Part shown: piece after piece, positions 6,683-14,200 of the stretch
How positions within the stretch are numbered: position 1 is the first letter of the stretch
Layout: every line of letters starts with the position of its first letter
The notes under the pieces: model-generated
Told to the model about the DNA's origin: nothing
The model's input: the letters and a program-made list of their open reading frames with translations, nothing else
Database searches by the model: none
Translations under genes and position numbers: made by a program
Origin: a virus
Virus record (IMG/VR): IMGVR_UViG_3300042398_000914
Span: 1-49,248 of that record
Direction: 5' to 3' (one strand)
Length of the DNA: 49,248 nt

Positions 6683-7594
6683 ATGAGCAACACGATCGAA
6701 CAGCACAACGTCAGCGCCGAAGGCTACAAGGCCCTCGTCAACGCCGTCACCACCGAACTCACCAAGGCCGGCTACAAGCTCGCCATCGAGGTCACCCAGC
6801 ACACCGGCGGATACTCCGGCTCCCACGAGAAGACCGCGATCCGCGTGATCTTCGGCGAAAGCTCCAACAAGGCCATCGACGCCTATAAGGCCAAGATCGC
6901 CTCGGCCAAGGCCAACATCGCTGATCTTACCGCCAAGCACAACGTCACCAAGGGCGAGTTTAGCTTTATCGATAACGTGGCCGCCTTGCCCGAGAACCCC
7001 TTCACCGCTCATGATGAGGCCGGCAACCTCGTCATGACGATCCGCGGAGGATGCACCCATAGCAACGGCGTCATCGACACGATCAGCTACGACACCTATA
7101 ACGTCTTCCCTAACACCGACACCAAGCGCAGCTGGGATGGCTCCACCATCCAGCACCAGCGCACCAGCGGTGCTTCTAGTGCGAGCGTCTGTCGCTGGAA
7201 GGGTCGCGCGATCAACCCGGAGTCTGTTGCCAAGCGTCTCGTCAAGCTCCTCGCCGAGAACTTTAATTTTCACATCATGAACGACGTCAGCTATGCGGCC
7301 TCGCTCACCTCCGAGAAGCTTGCCGAGGAGCGCGCCACAGTCGCGAAGTGCGCCGCTGAGCACGCCAACGTCAAGGCCAACGCCGCCTTCATCGCCGGCC
7401 TTGTCCCGAACTCCAAGGTGGCCTCTGTCGAGCGCAAGTACCGCGGATCCGGCAACGTCGACGACGTTCAGATCAAGATCAACATCAGCCTTGCCGACGT
7501 CAGCAAGTACATCGCCAATGGCGAGCAGTATCCGAACAACACCCAGCTCCTCGAGGCCGTCGTGGCCATGATCAAGGCCGAGGCCACCAAGTAA
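6683..7594 (+). CDS. Unknown early protein (303 residues)
   Basis: This is the first gene of the second early operon and follows the leader CTCACCCAATCACACAC. I do not recognise the family. It has an N-terminal alpha/beta part (residues 1-60), a helix-rich stretch rich in Ala and Lys (AIDAYKAKIASAKANIADL, 65-85), a central region with CTHSNGVIDT and a second helix (KLAEERATVAKCAAEHANV). The strong bias to C-ending codons (GCC, AAG, ATC, CTC) suggests high expression. It may be an abundant early protein that interacts with DNA or host factors; function is unknown. Confidence 0.62.
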   Translation: MSNTIEQHNVSAEGYKALVNAVTTELTKAGYKLAIEVTQHTGGYSGSHEKTAIRVIFGESSNKAIDAYKAKIASAKANIADLTAKHNVTKGEFSFIDNVAALPENPFTAHDEAGNLVMTIRGGCTHSNGVIDTISYDTYNVFPNTDTKRSWDGSTIQHQRTSGASSASVCRWKGRAINPESVAKRLVKLLAENFNFHIMNDVSYAASLTSEKLAEERATVAKCAAEHANVKANAAFIAGLVPNSKVASVERKYRGSGNVDDVQIKINISLADVSKYIANGEQYPNNTQLLEAVVAMIKAEATK

Positions 7595-7639
7595 TTTCCC
7601 ACCGGAAAACCAAACCCAACCCAAAACACACACAACAAC

Positions 7640-7882
7640 ATGGCATACTACAAGCCCAACAAGACGCTCACGATCAGCGAAATCGAGCAGATGCTCAAGG
7701 AGGCGCGCGATCCGTTCATCGCGGTCCTCGGCAAGCATCACTCCGAAGTCGACCCCGAGCGCGATCTCCCCGACATGATCCGCATCCACAATGCGACTGT
7801 CGAAGCGATCGAGGACCTCCACCAGCGCGTCGCTAAGCTCGAAGCTCAGCTCGCCGTCGTCCTCAACAAGCAGCAGAACTGA
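7640..7882 (+). CDS. Small coiled-coil protein (80 residues)
   Basis: After a basic, aromatic N-terminus (MAYYKPNKTLTISEIEQML) the protein ends in a predicted coiled coil (AIEDLHQRVAKLEAQLAVVL). The leader CCCAACCCAAAACACACACA directly before the start region contains no G and no Shine-Dalgarno sequence. The codon bias is strong, as in the gene before it. No family is recognised. A short GC hairpin lies between this gene and the next. Confidence 0.58.
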   Translation: MAYYKPNKTLTISEIEQMLKEARDPFIAVLGKHHSEVDPERDLPDMIRIHNATVEAIEDLHQRVAKLEAQLAVVLNKQQN

Positions 7883-7888
7883 TCAATC

Positions 7889-7904
7889 GCCCCCGAAAGG
7901 GGGC
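7889..7904 (+). other. GC-rich hairpin just upstream of a start codon
   Basis: GCCCCC-GAAA-GGGGGC forms a six-base-pair stem with a stable GNRA tetraloop, ending ten bases before the ATG at 7915. It has no U-tract (ACCCTTTCCC follows), so it is not a standard terminator. It may stabilise a processed mRNA end or tune translation of the next gene. Confidence 0.55.
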
Positions 7905-7914
7905 ACCCTTTCCC

Positions 7915-8226
7915 ATGGACGATATCATCAACAACGCGCTCAACGCGCTCCACACCAACAACCAGCTCATGGCCACGCGGGCCGAGCTCGCCGCCGCGCA
8001 GGAAAGCTATCACATGCTCAACGAACGCGTCGCCAAGATCGTCGCCGAACAGCAGAAGATCATCGCCGAGTTCGACAACATCTCCGGCCACATCGGCAAG
8101 CTCCGGCAGGCCGGCAAGGCCATGCGCGACGCCATCGTGCATGGCAAGGTCGAAGCCCTCGGCGCTGATCTCACCAACGAGTGGGACAAGATCGACAACC
8201 AAATCGACACCGACAATGCTTCCTAA
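7915..8226 (+). CDS. Coiled-coil protein (103 residues)
   Basis: Almost the whole product is predicted helix with heptad-like spacing (ATRAELAAAQESYHMLNERV, then AEQQKIIAEFDNISGHIGKL). It is likely an oligomer. It follows the hairpin at 7889-7904 and the leader CACCCTTTCCC, and overlaps the next small gene by 11 bases. Function unknown. Together with the 80-residue protein before it, it forms a pair of small helical proteins. Confidence 0.58.
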   Translation: MDDIINNALNALHTNNQLMATRAELAAAQESYHMLNERVAKIVAEQQKIIAEFDNISGHIGKLRQAGKAMRDAIVHGKVEALGADLTNEWDKIDNQIDTDNAS

Positions 8227-8371
8227 GCGTCACTTCCTTACTGTCCGCCTCACGCCCAAGGAGATCAAGCAGCTCACTAAAGCTTCTAAGTCCAGCGAGT
8301 TCCGCACGACCAGCGCCCTCACCACGGCCATCATCCGCGCGTTCCTCGAACGTTTCACCAAGACCCTCTAA
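8216..8371 (+). CDS. Ribbon-helix-helix-like small DNA-binding protein
   Basis: The 51-residue product fits the Arc/MetJ ribbon-helix-helix layout: a short beta strand (HFLTVRLT, residues 6-13), helix 1 (PKEIKQLTKASK), a turn (SSEFRTTS) and helix 2 (ALTTAIIRAFLERF). Such proteins dimerise through the strand and repress promoters. A likely target would be an inverted repeat such as that at 6632-6645, but this is a guess. It overlaps the end of the coiled-coil gene and lies eight bases before the ERF gene, so it is co-transcribed with them. Confidence 0.6.
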   Translation: MLPKRHFLTVRLTPKEIKQLTKASKSSEFRTTSALTTAIIRAFLERFTKTL

Positions 8372-8379
8372 TTCCCACC

Positions 8380-9096
8380 ATGGATAACAACACCACCAAC
8401 AAGCTCAGCGCCGTCGCTTCCGCGGCGTTGGTCAAGGCTATCAGCGAAGTGTCGTCGCCTAAGTTCGACGCGAAGAACCCTCATTTCGGCAACAAGTACG
8501 CTACCCTCGGGTCGCATATTGATGCCATCAAAGGGGTGTTCTCCAAGAACGGCTGGACCATCATCCAGCACCCGGACTCCATCGGGTCGCACGTAGGCAT
8601 CACCACGATCTTGCTCCACGCCAGCGGAGATCAGCTCAGCTTCAGCGCGCATCTTCCGGTCAATCCGGACAAGATCGACGCCCAGAAGGCCGGCTCGATC
8701 TATAGCTACCTTCGCAGGTACGCACTCTCGGCCATCACCTTCACGGCCGCCGATGATGACGATGGTCAGTCCGCCGTGGACGTCGTGAACAGCTACGTGC
8801 CCCAGCCCAAGCCGGCGTATGAAGCTCCGGCCAAGCCCAAGCCCGCTCCCAGCGCCGTTCCCGGCTCTTGGCGCAACGTCGCCCTTCACTTCGGCAAGAA
8901 CAAGGGCCAGACCCTCGGCGAGCTCCCCGAGAACAGCCTCTCGTGGTACGCTGAGAAGTGGCAGCCCAAGCCGTACGGCGACAAGGGCATCTCCGACGCG
9001 GATCTCAACCTCCGCGCCGCGCTCGACGAATACCTCAACGCCAAGTCCGGCCCGGGCTCCACGCCGCCCGCCTTCGGAGACGACGTTCCCTACTAA
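8380..9096 (+). CDS. erf: ERF-family single-strand annealing protein
   Basis: The N-terminal domain (about 1-135) shows the ERF pattern: NPHFGNKYATLGSHIDAIKG, then NGWTIIQHP, TTILLHASGD, and the hallmark GSIYSYLRRYALSAITF followed by DDDDG. ERF proteins anneal complementary single strands during phage recombination and genome circularisation. After a Pro/Lys/Ala-rich linker (140-162) the C-terminus (VALHFGKNKGQTLGELP to about 220) resembles a small domain also found at the end of exonuclease X-like proteins, perhaps a DNA-binding add-on. The extreme C-terminus FGDDVPY is acidic with an aromatic end, like the tail of single-strand-binding proteins. The partner is likely the RecE-like nuclease at 3347. 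Confidence 0.88.
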   Translation: MDNNTTNKLSAVASAALVKAISEVSSPKFDAKNPHFGNKYATLGSHIDAIKGVFSKNGWTIIQHPDSIGSHVGITTILLHASGDQLSFSAHLPVNPDKIDAQKAGSIYSYLRRYALSAITFTAADDDDGQSAVDVVNSYVPQPKPAYEAPAKPKPAPSAVPGSWRNVALHFGKNKGQTLGELPENSLSWYAEKWQPKPYGDKGISDADLNLRAALDEYLNAKSGPGSTPPAFGDDVPY

Positions 9097-9103
9097 TCAA
9101 CCC

Positions 9104-9175
9104 GGCCTTGTCGTTCAACGGATAGGACAGGCGTTTCCTAAACGCTTAATCTAGGTTCGACTCCTAGCAGGGCCA
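9104..9175 (+). tRNA. tRNA-Arg (CCU anticodon)
   Basis: The acceptor stem is GGCCTTG/CAGGGCC, D stem GTTC/GGAC, anticodon stem GGCGT/ACGCT with loop TTCCTAA, and T arm CTAGG/CCTAG with loop TTCGACT. The anticodon CCT reads AGG. The discriminator is A and no CCA is encoded, so the host CCA-adding enzyme is needed. AGG is used often in the giant late gene. It lies between the ERF gene and the next gene within the plus-strand operon. Confidence 0.94.
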
Positions 9176-9198
9176 TTTCCAATCCCCCCAAAACACAC

Positions 9199-9645
9199 AT
9201 GATCAACAACAACAACAACAGCGACGCTGAGTTTTCCATCAGGCAGACCGGCGCTCGCAAGTCCACCAAGCGCATCTCCTGCCCCAACAGGGATACGTTC
9301 AACGGCAAGAAGGCCAACCTCGGCATGGGCTACGGCAAGTCCATCCACGGCGTGCTCAGCTGCGCTGTCCCGGGTGAGCTCTACAAGCAGATCGTCATGG
9401 CCGCCAAGCAGGAGAAGATCAATCTCTCCGACTTCGTGCGCCGCGGCGTGATGCGTGAGGTCGGCGCGACGCTTCTCTGTCGCAGCCTCAAGCTCGAGCC
9501 CTCTGTTTATGGCGTCGCCGCCATGAGCAAGCCGGTCAAGCCGGTCAAGCCGGCCAAGGAAGCCAAGACTGACCGCGCGACGAAAGTGGAGGCCCGCAAG
9601 GCCATCCGTGATCTTCGCAAGGCCCTCAAGCGTCTCGCGGACTAA
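9199..9645 (+). CDS. Ribbon-helix-helix-like protein with basic C-terminal tail
   Basis: The 148-residue product starts with an Asn run (INNNNN). A central segment (residues 51-88) reads GVLSCAVPGELYKQIVMAAK then INLSDFVRRGVMREV, which fits strand-helix-helix of a CopG/Arc-type DNA-binding domain. The C-terminus has KPVKPVKPAK and a very basic helix (ARKAIRDLRKALKRL), likely to bind nucleic acid. The leader CCCCCCAAAACACAC contains no G. It sits between two tRNA genes and is the last protein gene of the early strand before the terminator. It may be a transcription regulator or nucleoid-like protein. Confidence 0.6.
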   Translation: MINNNNNSDAEFSIRQTGARKSTKRISCPNRDTFNGKKANLGMGYGKSIHGVLSCAVPGELYKQIVMAAKQEKINLSDFVRRGVMREVGATLLCRSLKLEPSVYGVAAMSKPVKPVKPAKEAKTDRATKVEARKAIRDLRKALKRLAD

Positions 9646-9651
9646 GCAGAC

Positions 9652-9732
9652 GCCCGGATGGTGGAATGGCAGACACACCAGATTTAGGTTCTGGCGTCGC
9701 AAGGCATGTGGGTTCGAGTCCCACTCCGGGCA
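9652..9732 (+). tRNA. tRNA-Leu (UAG anticodon)
   Basis: This is a class II tRNA with a long variable arm. The acceptor stem is GCCCGGA/TCCGGGC, the anticodon stem CCAGA/TCTGG with loop TTTAGGT, and the T arm GTGGG/CCCAC around TTCGAGT. Anticodon TAG reads CUA and other CUN codons. The discriminator is A; CCA is not encoded. CTA codons are frequent in the giant gene. The terminator begins two bases after the tRNA. Confidence 0.95.
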
Positions 9733-9733
9733 C

Positions 9734-9765
9734 GAGGTCCAGCGAAAGCTGGGCCTCTTTCTTTT
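9734..9765 (+). terminator. Intrinsic terminator of the early strand
   Basis: GAGGTCCAGC-GAAA-GCTGGGCCTC forms a ten-base-pair stem with one G-U pair and a GNRA tetraloop, followed at once by TTTCTTTT. It ends the plus-strand unit right after the tRNA-Leu and faces the end of the late minus-strand unit at 9846. On the minus strand there is no T-run after the hairpin, so it works in one direction. A second GC hairpin (GCCGGA-GTAA-TCCGGC, 9778-9793) lies behind it; I see no clear terminator for the late strand in 9766-9845. Confidence 0.88.
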
Positions 9766-9845
9766 GCGCTATAAGGCGCCGGAGTAATCCGGCTTTAAGC
9801 CTTCGGCAGGCACCTCACACGCGATCAACAACCGACGATGATACG

Positions 9846-10898
9846 TTAGGGCTGGGGTTGGTCCGTGTCAATGGGAGGGCTGGCCTTGGTCCTATCCCTA
9901 ACCCAGTCATATGCGTACCAAAGCCCTAGCAGGCATAGGCAGGCCATGGAGCCGCCGGCCAGCCAAGGGAAGAACTTGGAGTCCACCACGAACGGGAAGG
10001 CTCCTAGGGCGGCCCCGCACACGATGAGGGGTATGCCAGCCTTCGGACTGAAAAACGCCGTAGCGAGGGCGCCAGCCACCGCCACGGCTACGCCTGCCAT
10101 GCTCCACAGGTTAGCCGACGCCTCCTTCTTGACCCGATCCAGCTCAGCCGTGAGCTCGGCTATCCGGGCGTCCCGGGCGATCAGCGCGGCCTTGTTGGCC
10201 GCAACCTGCTTCTCGAGGTTGGACCACTCGGCTTCAAGGGCCTTCTGCTTCTCGGCCGCCTTCTTCCGCTGGGCCTCATACTCGGCCGGCGTCGCCTTCT
10301 CCGATCTCTGACGCGCGAACGCAAGATCCCCCTCTGAAGCCTTGGGCAAATAGGAGGACGCCACCGACAGCTCCGACTCGACGACGGCCGGCTTGCCCGC
10401 CGTGTTAGCCTCCCGAGCCACACTTACGGCCGCGGCGACGCGCGAGTCGATGACGTCCAGATCTTTTCCGACCTTATCAAGCTCGACACCTTTCGGGGCG
10501 GGAGCTGCGTCCGGGAGTTTGCTTGGCGAGCTGGAGCATCCGGCCAGCGCAAACAAGCACAACACCGGCGCCACTTTCATCCAGCTTTTCCACACCCTGA
10601 CAACCAAGCCTATCGCCACGATGGCGCAAGCTATGGCCATGGCCAAAGCCAGATCACCGCTTGCTTCGAGCGCCTGTTGCGCGGCGTTTAGGTTTCTTTC
10701 CATCGCCTTGTCGTCGCTTGCGATGCCGTCCGGAGTCAGCAGGACCACCATCGCGTCCCTCGACCTGAGAGAGGTCAATACCGATTGCACGACAAAGCTG
10801 GTGTAGACCGCACAAGATGCGGCCATGGATAGTATCAGCGAGGTTGCCCACAGCAGGTTACTTACGTCGTTTGCGCTTGTTGGTTTTGAGGGTCGCAT
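9846..10898 (-). CDS. Membrane protein with embedded lipoprotein signal, lysis region
   Basis: The 350-residue frame (start ATG 10898; 10931 also possible) has two N-terminal hydrophobic helices (about 14-41 and 83-104). Directly behind the second lies MKVAPVLCLFALAGCSSS at 107-124, a textbook bacterial lipoprotein signal with lipobox LAGC and Cys121. A coiled coil follows (about 205-261) and three hydrophobic helices at the C-terminus (263-282, 286-305, 310-332). The internal ATG at 10580 could give a 244-residue lipoprotein from the same frame. It overlaps the holin gene by 41 bases and is the last late gene, the usual place for lysis functions. A spanin-like role in outer-membrane disruption is possible, but the C-terminal membrane helices are not typical of o-spanins. 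Confidence 0.6.
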   Translation of the reverse strand: MRPSKPTSANDVSNLLWATSLILSMAASCAVYTSFVVQSVLTSLRSRDAMVVLLTPDGIASDDKAMERNLNAAQQALEASGDLALAMAIACAIVAIGLVVRVWKSWMKVAPVLCLFALAGCSSSPSKLPDAAPAPKGVELDKVGKDLDVIDSRVAAAVSVAREANTAGKPAVVESELSVASSYLPKASEGDLAFARQRSEKATPAEYEAQRKKAAEKQKALEAEWSNLEKQVAANKAALIARDARIAELTAELDRVKKEASANLWSMAGVAVAVAGALATAFFSPKAGIPLIVCGAALGAFPFVVDSKFFPWLAGGSMACLCLLGLWYAYDWVRDRTKASPPIDTDQPQP

Positions 10899-11202
10899 GA
10901 GATAGCTCTTTTTCGCCGCGCGCGCGGACATACTTGATTAGGTATTCCATGATCTCCGGAGCGACTGCGCCAGCTGCGCCTATGGACGCATATAGCGCGC
11001 CCTTGCTTGTGATATAATCTTGGGCGACTAGGCCCACGATGGCTGCAGTAATCATGGCCGCCGCCCCACGCCTGATGATCCACCCAAGTGACAGCTTCTC
11101 ATCGCTGAGCAGCATGCGTGCGGCCATTGCCGCTCCGCCTAGGATGCCCGAGATGACCGAGTCCTTGGCCATGCCGGTCATATCGGTGTCAGGGGGTCTC
11201 AT
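10858..11202 (-). CDS. Putative holin
   Basis: The 114-residue product has three hydrophobic segments (about 15-32, 40-60, 67-93) rich in Ala and Gly, and ends in a very basic tail (LKTNKRKRRK). Size, topology and charged C-terminus fit a phage holin; the stretch WIIRRGAAAMITAAIVGLVA resembles the LydA-type holin family. It would form pores in the inner membrane at lysis. It overlaps the end of the giant gene by 14 bases and the start of the membrane/lipoprotein gene by 41 bases. In-frame ATGs at 11181 and 11172 might give shorter forms, as holin genes often have two starts. Confidence 0.65.
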   Translation of the reverse strand: MRPPDTDMTGMAKDSVISGILGGAAMAARMLLSDEKLSLGWIIRRGAAAMITAAIVGLVAQDYITSKGALYASIGAAGAVAPEIMEYLIKYVRARGEKELSHATLKTNKRKRRK

Positions 11203-14200
11203 CGGTATCCTTTATTCTGGGTAGCATTTCACGCTGTCTGAGCATGTGCGCCAGCCTCTTTACGCCATTGGTACTGATTGGCTCGCCTCGGCCCGCATCC
11301 GCGCCGGTGATCTGCATGAGGGGGATGCCCTCAAGCACCCTGCGTCGGAACTGGATATCCATTTCCTTGGTACGCTTAAGAGGCGTATGCACCATCACGC
11401 TGTTAAGCGGGTTGGTCATTCGCATCACGTAAGCTGCGGCGGCGGCAGGATCGAGATGAGCCCGAGGGAAGTACATCTTGACGAGGCCTTTGACGTGCCT
11501 GTCGTCACCAAGGCCAGCGTGGAACCATCCGCCGCGCTCATTTCCTCTTCCCTTCGCGCCGTATACCATCGGCTGAGCCATCGCGCCTTGAGGAGCTATT
11601 TCGACCGGTATCTTTTCGCCGGAATGTCCAGACGGACCACCCGGGACGTAAGTCTGCGCCATCCTAGCGGGCCTGTTCATATCTATCTCCGCCTCGGGGC
11701 TGATCATGCCTTTGTTGATCATGGCCTGATTAATGGCATCCTGATTGAAGTTGCCATTATCAACGGCGTTGAACGAAGGCATCAGCTCGGTGGGCACATC
11801 TTCACCTAGGTGCGTCGGGATCAGTCCTCCCTCGATGTACTTCGCCCTGATACGGCCAAGCACGTCAGCGCGGAGATCATGTCCGATGACCTTTTCCGGG
11901 AATGAGCCGAAAGCGTTCTGCGTGAACGCAGACGTGGGGCCGACTATGCCGAAATCGACATAAGCTCCGACGGGGCCAAACTCTTTGAGGAACGTCTTTA
12001 TCATCCAGTTGCCACCCTTGTAGGAGGAAAGCTGAAGATACCTTTCTCGGAACGCCTCAAGCTGCCTAGGAGTAGCCGTGGCTTGGTCGATGACCTCGAC
12101 GGCGCGCCCGTTCTTGTCATTGATCACCAGCTTCGTGCCTTCAGCGCTGATCGTGGGACGATCGAACGCGTCTAGGGCGAAGTTGCGCCTGAACTCCATG
12201 CTGGAGCCCGGGGCAAGCAGATCCATCGAGTACATCGGAAGCCCGTAGTTTGCTATGTAGCCCCAGCCGGCGGAGTCGCCGGAAGGGCCGGCAACTGCGA
12301 ACAGTCCGGTGTCAGATCCAAGCTTGGCGGCCACCTTGTCGACGAGACCGCTGCTTCGCGAAGATCCCGGCTCGAACACAGGCTTTTTGCCCTCGTATGC
12401 GTGAGGCTTGGGCATGCCCTCCTTGAACGGATCCTTCATGTTCTCCATCTGCAGCTCCATCGACCTTATCCATGAGGCATCGAAGAAGTCAGAGGCGTAA
12501 TCCCTCATCTCTTCTAGGGCTCGTTTGAAGTGCTCGAACATGGTTCCCTCCATGTTGTTATGGCTGAAGCGACGCTGGGACTGCGACCCAAGCTCTCCGT
12601 CGATATCCATGGTGGCCATTCGGTGCAGGAAGCCGCCATGCGGACCCTCCGGACCATTGGGGTGCTTGCCTGTGGATTTTTCGTACGCGATAAGAGCTCC
12701 GCCCACGAACTTGGTGAACTGGCCGGGCTCATTGGCAAACTGATCGGACGACACGATCCATCCTCGGGGGCCACCGAACCTGATGTGCATGTTGGGTTCT
12801 TTCAGTCCACCACCGCGCTGCAGCTGGTACGTGGCATCTAGGATGCCTACGCCATGTGAGCCATGGTTCATGGAGTCCAGCACGTTCATGATAAGCTGGG
12901 TGCTCTTGTAGGTTCCTTCCGCCACGCCGGGTATGACGTCAGGGAATATGACTTTCTTGCCTTTAGGCGTATCGGCGTAACCGGAGCTGTTGGTGTTGAA
13001 CACCTCCTTGACCTCTTTCCTCATCGCGGCGATCTCAGCTTCCTTGGCCTTGGCCATGTCTAGGAACTTGGGGCCCTGCGACATTGCCGCGAACACCTCC
13101 ACGACATTCTTGGCGAAATCACCGGCGGCCGATCCCGGGTGCCTGTGGTAAGGAGCTGCGTAGACACGTATCTCTCCGTCACTAGCTCCGGCCCTTTTGA
13201 TCTCGCGGATGTAATTGGCGAAATCCAATCCGTCCGTGAAGGTCCTGAACGTGTTATTGGTACCTGCGCCGACGCCAAGCTTGTTGCCATTTGCGCCAGC
13301 GTCCACACGGACATAGATCATATTGGACCTGTCGGCGGGATTGGGAAGGTTTGCTGCGACGTCCTCAATCATTCGCTTGCTGTCTGTCGCGCTGATAGCA
13401 TCTATGGCCGTCAGGAATTGGCTCACAAAAGGATCGCCCCTTCCTTTGACGTCTCCGAACGCCGCGGCGGCCGAAGCGAACGGCCTCACTTCGGAAGGCA
13501 TCTTCTTCATCTGATCTAGGATCACGAGAACAGCTTTGCCTATGTATGACTTGCTGTCGCCGTATTCTTTCCTGATCCGCTCAATGGTCCTATCAACCAA
13601 GGCCTCGTAATCTATGGCTCCGCTTCCTTCCACATACGCAGCCATCTGCATGGCAAGCTTCTCGTCCTTGACCATAGCCCTAGCCACATGCGATGCTACT
13701 GTGTTGCCAATGTCATTGGCGCGCTTCCCGAGATTGTTCAGTCCCTCGACAAGAGCCCTTTGCGGACCATGAAGCCCCATCGTTTGCATCGACCTAGCTT
13801 CGTTGCTCAGGGCGTCGTATCCCTGAGCCCTTAGCGCTTCGACGCCGCGGCCTATGATCGATTGAATTATGTTGAAGTGCCTGTTTATGACCGGCGCCAG
13901 TTCGTCATTCGCGATCCTTGACTGGTCGGCCCTGAACTCAGCAACAGCCCTCGGGTTGACCTGACCGGCCATGTCCGGATCGGCGTGCTTGGCGTTGTTC
14001 ATGTTCTCCGTGATGCGAGCCTTAATGCGGTCCCATATCTCAGGCTCCACCATGTCCTTATCAAGGTCAGGGTACATCCTGACCATGTCGATCAGCTCAT
14101 GGTCGAACTCGAACACGAATATTTCCTTAGGCGCGGGGGCGCCTCCGGTCATCCTAGATATGGAAGCCCTTATGCCTTCAGGCACCTTGGATTTTCTGCC

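Noticed and set aside
6620-7822. Long minus-strand open frame (400 codons)
   Set aside because: It is antisense to two plus-strand genes with strong leaders and codon bias; the Leu/Val/Asp-rich product is typical of a shadow frame in GC-rich genes.
9666-9929. Open frame of 87 codons on the plus strand
   Set aside because: It runs through the tRNA-Leu and the terminator and into the antisense of the last late gene.
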